Shown in pieces: positions 60,574 to 64,000 of a DNA stretch of 64,000 nucleotides. Position numbers and translations under genes: made by a program. The stretch's first letter is position 1; every line of letters begins with the position of its first letter. The DNA lies in contig CM072805.1 in the NCBI GenBank assembly GCA_037013495.1, forward strand, positions 37,055,169-37,119,168. Reading direction: 5' to 3'. Below the pieces are notes generated by a model, which was not told the DNA's origin, did no database searches, and worked only from the letters and a program-made list of their open reading frames with translations. The DNA is from Hippophae tibetana (taxonomy: Eukaryota > Streptophyta > Magnoliopsida > Rosales > Elaeagnaceae).

Positions 60574-61695
60574 ATGGGTGCTCTTGCTCAAGGTTTGAAC
60601 GCCAATTCTCTGTCCTTTGATTCTACAAGAAAGAGGAAAACACGGAGTAGGAGGGATATCAACTCTCTGGCTGACACTCTTGCTAAATGGAAAGAATATA
60701 ATAACAAGCTGGACTCTTGTAACGAAAATGGTAAATCTGTTCGTCGAGTTCCAGCCAAGGGGTCAAAGAAGGGATGTATGAAAGGTAAAGGTGGACCTGA
60801 TAATTCTCGTTGTAATTACAGGGGTGTTAGGCAGAGGAAATGGGGTAAATGGGTTGCTGAAATTCGGGAACCGAATCGGGGAAACAGGCTCTGGCTAGGA
60901 ACCTTTCCAACTGCCTTAGAAGCTGCTCTTGCTTATGACGAGGCTGCAAAAGCAATGTATGGTCCTTGTGCTCGTCTTAACCTTCTCAATATATCATATA
61001 AAAGTTGGAGGGAGTCTTCAAAAGATTCCTCATCGGTTGCTACTCCATCAGGTTCTTCTTCAGTGACCACAACTCCATCCGGCTCGTCAATCCACTCTGA
61101 AGCAGATGAGGATTCTAAGTTAAGGTCTGTTGAGTCAAATGTGAACAGCGAAGAAAACAGTGAAGGTGAATCAAGAATCAGTCCATGGCACCATGAAGTG
61201 GCTGAAATTAGTGCACCACACGATATGATCCAGCCTGAAGGAAACGATGGATTAACGTTGAAACCAACTATTAAATCACAGGTTAAGGATGAGCTTTTGG
61301 ATGGAGAGAATCTTGGTTGGGCTAATATAGGTGATAATAACAATGGGGAGGACTGCCTGCAAAAAATTTCAATGGATGAGATGTTTGATGTGGAAGAGCT
61401 TTTGGGACTTATGGACAAGAACCCACTTGGCAGTTCACAAGATTTGAGTTATGATACTGGTCAATTAGGCTCCTCCAATGGCAACAATTTTGAGACAGAA
61501 AGGTCTTCAACTCTTTCTCATCAACTGCAGAACCCTGATGTCAAGTTGGTTGGTAGTCTACCTCACTTGGAAGAGGCACCTTCTAGTGTGGATTATAGCT
61601 TTGATTTCTTGAAACCTGATAGACAAGAGAACAATGACATCAAGATAGATGATCAGGGGTATTTGGATTTGGGATTTCCTGAGTTGGGGTTCTGA
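60574..61695 (+). CDS. DREB2: DREB2-type AP2/ERF transcription factor
   Basis: The 373-residue protein starts [15 protein letters not shown] at the first true ATG of the frame. Order: nuclear signal [10 protein letters not shown] (19-28), the DREB2 motif [18 protein letters not shown] (60-77), AP2 domain (about 82-138) beginning [19 protein letters not shown], and a long acidic, serine-rich C-terminus. Within the AP2 domain the Val and Glu that define the DREB class (KWVAEIREP) are present, so it should bind the DRE/CRT core (A/G)CCGAC. The Ser/Asp/Glu-rich stretch at about 155-215 resembles the region that controls stability in DREB2A; the acidic tail ([32 protein letters not shown]) is a likely activation domain. 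The role inferred from the family is dehydration and heat response. The coding part has no intron, and AATAAA lies near 62159. Confidence 0.94.
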   Translation: MGALAQGLNANSLSFDSTRKRKTRSRRDINSLADTLAKWKEYNNKLDSCNENGKSVRRVPAKGSKKGCMKGKGGPDNSRCNYRGVRQRKWGKWVAEIREPNRGNRLWLGTFPTALEAALAYDEAAKAMYGPCARLNLLNISYKSWRESSKDSSSVATPSGSSSVTTTPSGSSIHSEADEDSKLRSVESNVNSEENSEGESRISPWHHEVAEISAPHDMIQPEGNDGLTLKPTIKSQVKDELLDGENLGWANIGDNNNGEDCLQKISMDEMFDVEELLGLMDKNPLGSSQDLSYDTGQLGSSNGNNFETERSSTLSHQLQNPDVKLVGSLPHLEEAPSSVDYSFDFLKPDRQENNDIKIDDQGYLDLGFPELGF

Positions 61696-62794
61696 TGTGG
61701 TTAAGCATGAAGTGAGAGCACATATCAAACTCAATGGTGCAGATGGATGCTAAAGCTACTCAAATAAAACAAGGAGCATATGGCCGCCAGGTTCTGTGTG
61801 TGCAACTGAATCTACTTTGGGAATGAGACCCAAAGGTGGACTATGTAGTTTCTATGCCAGATCTGTGCTTCTGTTCCTATGAAACGTTGTCCATTGGCTG
61901 ATTCTCTTGAGGTTCTAGTTTGGACCATTAATATTCTTTTTTCTTTTCTTCTTTTCGTTTCCATCCGCACTGACACTGAGATTTAGCTAAATAGGGGGAA
62001 CAAAATTCATTCTTGTAGATACGAATAAGTTATAGATTTGTAGTACAATCCGAAGTGTTGATTTCTGTTTATGAAGCATGTAAAAATGTAAATGATCCTT
62101 TAGTAATGTACACTGCATGAATCATGTTTTGAATTTGTAATGTTTGTTCTGCTCGTTAATAAATAAGCCTGTCCCTTATTGCCCAACGCCTTTGCTATCT
62201 CCTTGATCTGAAATTAGTCTTTGATCAAAGCCTGGACACCATATTGTTATTAATTTTTTTTAGTAAATTATAATGACAAAAGGTTAAATCTTTTCATTTT
62301 CCTTAGTGGACATTTCTTTCTAAAAAAAATCACTTGCAATTGTTCATATGCAATTATTTATGGATTCCAAATATAAAAGGTATTCTTGACACAAAATTAA
62401 CCTACAAAGAAATAATTTTTAAGAAATGTCCTGTCTGCTTAGATTTTTGGAAGAAATTTTAGAATCTAAAAATTCATGAAATAATTAAAGTTTTTAGCTA
62501 GAGATTTTTCTTAAACTGTTTTCCTACTAGATCTAATATTTCTTAAAGGGTGAATTTGCATGATTTTGTTTTTGCCCTTAATGCGAAGTTGTCCTTGAAA
62601 CAATTAACCATCTTTTATTCTCTCGTCAGTTTACACTAAAATCTTAAATCTTTGGATTAAATGGTCCTACACTCCCAAATTACATGCTATTCACCTTACT
62701 TTTTTGTTTAAATGCTCATTCAAGATATTTTCAAGGTTAATAATTCCATTGTACATCTTGATTTATCTGAGAGTTAAATACCTTTTATATTTAA
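61696..62794. other. DREB2 3' UTR and intergenic DNA
   Basis: 3' UTR probably to about 62185 (AATAAA at 62159-62164). The rest is AT-rich with no gene. Confidence 0.45.
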
Positions 62795-63605
62795 CATGCA
62801 TGGGATAAATTTTAAAAATATCTAAAACTTTTAAATCGTTGTAATTATGTTCGGGAATAAAATTTGAAAAGTTAATTGGTGCATTGTATATTATTATTTT
62901 TTAAAGACAAAATGGTAATTTCAATTCTAGGCTGTAAAAAAATGAAAACAAAATAGGTATTATTCATCTCCTTCCTTCTTCATCTTCTCCATCTCTTCTT
63001 CTTCATCTTCTTCTCGATCTTTCTCTCTGTTTGTCTCTCTCTTCCCTCATCCACAGTATTCTTCTCTTTTCTTAAATCCCAAACTTAATTAAATCTTAAA
63101 AAACCAATTAATTCAATAAATAAATAAATAAAAGCTGAAAAAAAGTGAATATAGATTTGATTTTTACAGTTTATGATAATTAGTTTAAATTCTGTTGGGT
63201 TTCTTTGTTTGGTTTTACAACAATGTTTGGTTGTTGAAAAATGGAAGAGAATGTGATTAGAAAAAAGTGAGAAGTGAAGAAGGAAATGGTTAACGTTTTT
63301 TTTATTTGATTTTACGATCATGTTTGGTTACGAAGGAAATTGAAGAAAATGTGGTTAGAGAGGGAAGAGAGTAAGGAAGGAGATGGAGAAGATGACCCCT
63401 ATTCTAATCTTTCCTAAATAAATAAAAAATACACGCACATGTCTCAATTTGTTTTAAAGAAATTAATGTTAGTAAACTCTTGGATATATTTTTTAATATA
63501 TTATATATTTTAAGTATAATTATAATAATTTAAATATTTTGAATATTTTTAAAAATTATTCATTGGACATAAAACCTATATATTTAACTTTTATCCCATG
63601 TTGAA
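62795..63605. mobile_element. Long terminal-inverted-repeat element, non-autonomous
   Basis: CATGGGATAAA-type text at 62796-62810 is inverted at 63590-63603 (TTATCCCATGTTG). Moving inward the arms keep matching: ATATCTAAAACTTTTAAATC versus ATATTCAAAATATTTAAATT, GTAATTAT versus ATAATTAT, and a CT-rich block (CATCTCCTTCCTTC, CATCTTCTCCATCTC) at 62965-63000, inverted as the GA-rich block at 63368-63400. Inside, an 89-bp unit at 63201-63289 recurs at 63299-63386. No transposase is seen. A MULE-like derivative is the likeliest class. Confidence 0.5.
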
Positions 63606-64000
63606 TTTATGTTAGCTGTTTATATTTTTTGGGATTAAATTTAGAAAAATTAAAATAAAATGCTACTACTTGTCACCTTAATATAATTATTTCAAAGTTA
63701 AACAGAAAAAAATTTCGAATTTTAGAGGTTCCGTTAAGCATAATTTGAAAAGTTTATTTGATCTTAATTCAACTTGTGAGTTTTTCTCCCTCCTCGTTTA
63801 AATCGAAAAAAAGAAGCAAAATGAGTTGTTAAAATCAATTTATAATTATACTTAAAATATTTACGTATGTACTCAACTCTTAATTTATAGATTACTCAAA
63901 AAAAAAAAAAGTATTAAGATTATCAGAATAAATCCATCGTAGAAACCTAATAGAAGTTTCTCATCTATTATGAAAATTCAAAACAATATCAGCTCCATGA
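63606..64000. other. AT-rich window end
   Basis: No gene or bounded repeat recognised. Confidence 0.4.

Overview
The window looks like nuclear DNA of a eudicot plant. Intergenic DNA is very AT-rich, genes are split by GT-AG introns, and every recognisable gene belongs to a land-plant family (CHX antiporter, DREB2 factor, IMK2-type receptor kinase, laccase, PRA1, SNX2, CAN-type nuclease). Codon use and protein similarity suggest a rosid; I cannot name the species. There are no operons, and neighbouring genes appear functionally unrelated. No rRNA, tRNA or CRISPR array was seen.

Layout, left to right. 1-661: first exon of a CAN-type Ca2+-dependent nuclease (minus strand), the rest lying outside the window. 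662-5239: AT-rich DNA with an 87-bp tandem duplication, a larger duplicated segment and a miniature LTR element (TRIM, 3796-4129). 5240-10590: Ty1/Copia retrotransposon, plus strand, broken, with both LTRs and a 5-bp target duplication. 10727-13412: three-exon CHX cation/H+ antiporter (minus), whose stop codon lies only 136 bp from the Copia LTR. 14403-15444: decayed kelch gene fragment. It is abutted by a second, unrelated and older Copia element on the minus strand (15452-20881). 21905-23900: two-exon plant protein of unknown function (503 aa). 23901-31550: long AT-rich gene desert with a 42-bp minisatellite, a tandem TRIM-like array and a MITE-like element.

31877-32515: intronless PRA1 family gene. 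34269-35228: long foldback element. 37450-37730: three diverged tandem units of about 130 bp, each carrying an MSA-type (MYB3R) motif, directly upstream of an IMK2-like LRR receptor kinase (38073-40767). 41558-44522: five-exon sorting nexin 2 (minus). 44523-53080: AT-rich gene desert with an LTR remnant near 51.2-51.6 kb. 53195-56317: six-exon laccase. 56865-58550: duplicated non-coding block. 60574-61695: DREB2-type AP2/ERF factor with a probable 5'-UTR intron. 62795-63605: long-terminal-inverted-repeat element.

I found no clear undescribed multi-gene system. The most interesting points are the triple MSA repeat upstream of the IMK2 gene and several small structured repeats (TRIMs in single and tandem form, foldback elements, a minisatellite with a flipped first unit). 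Exon boundaries were set by eye from splice sites, reading-frame continuity and remembered family sequences; no searches were run.
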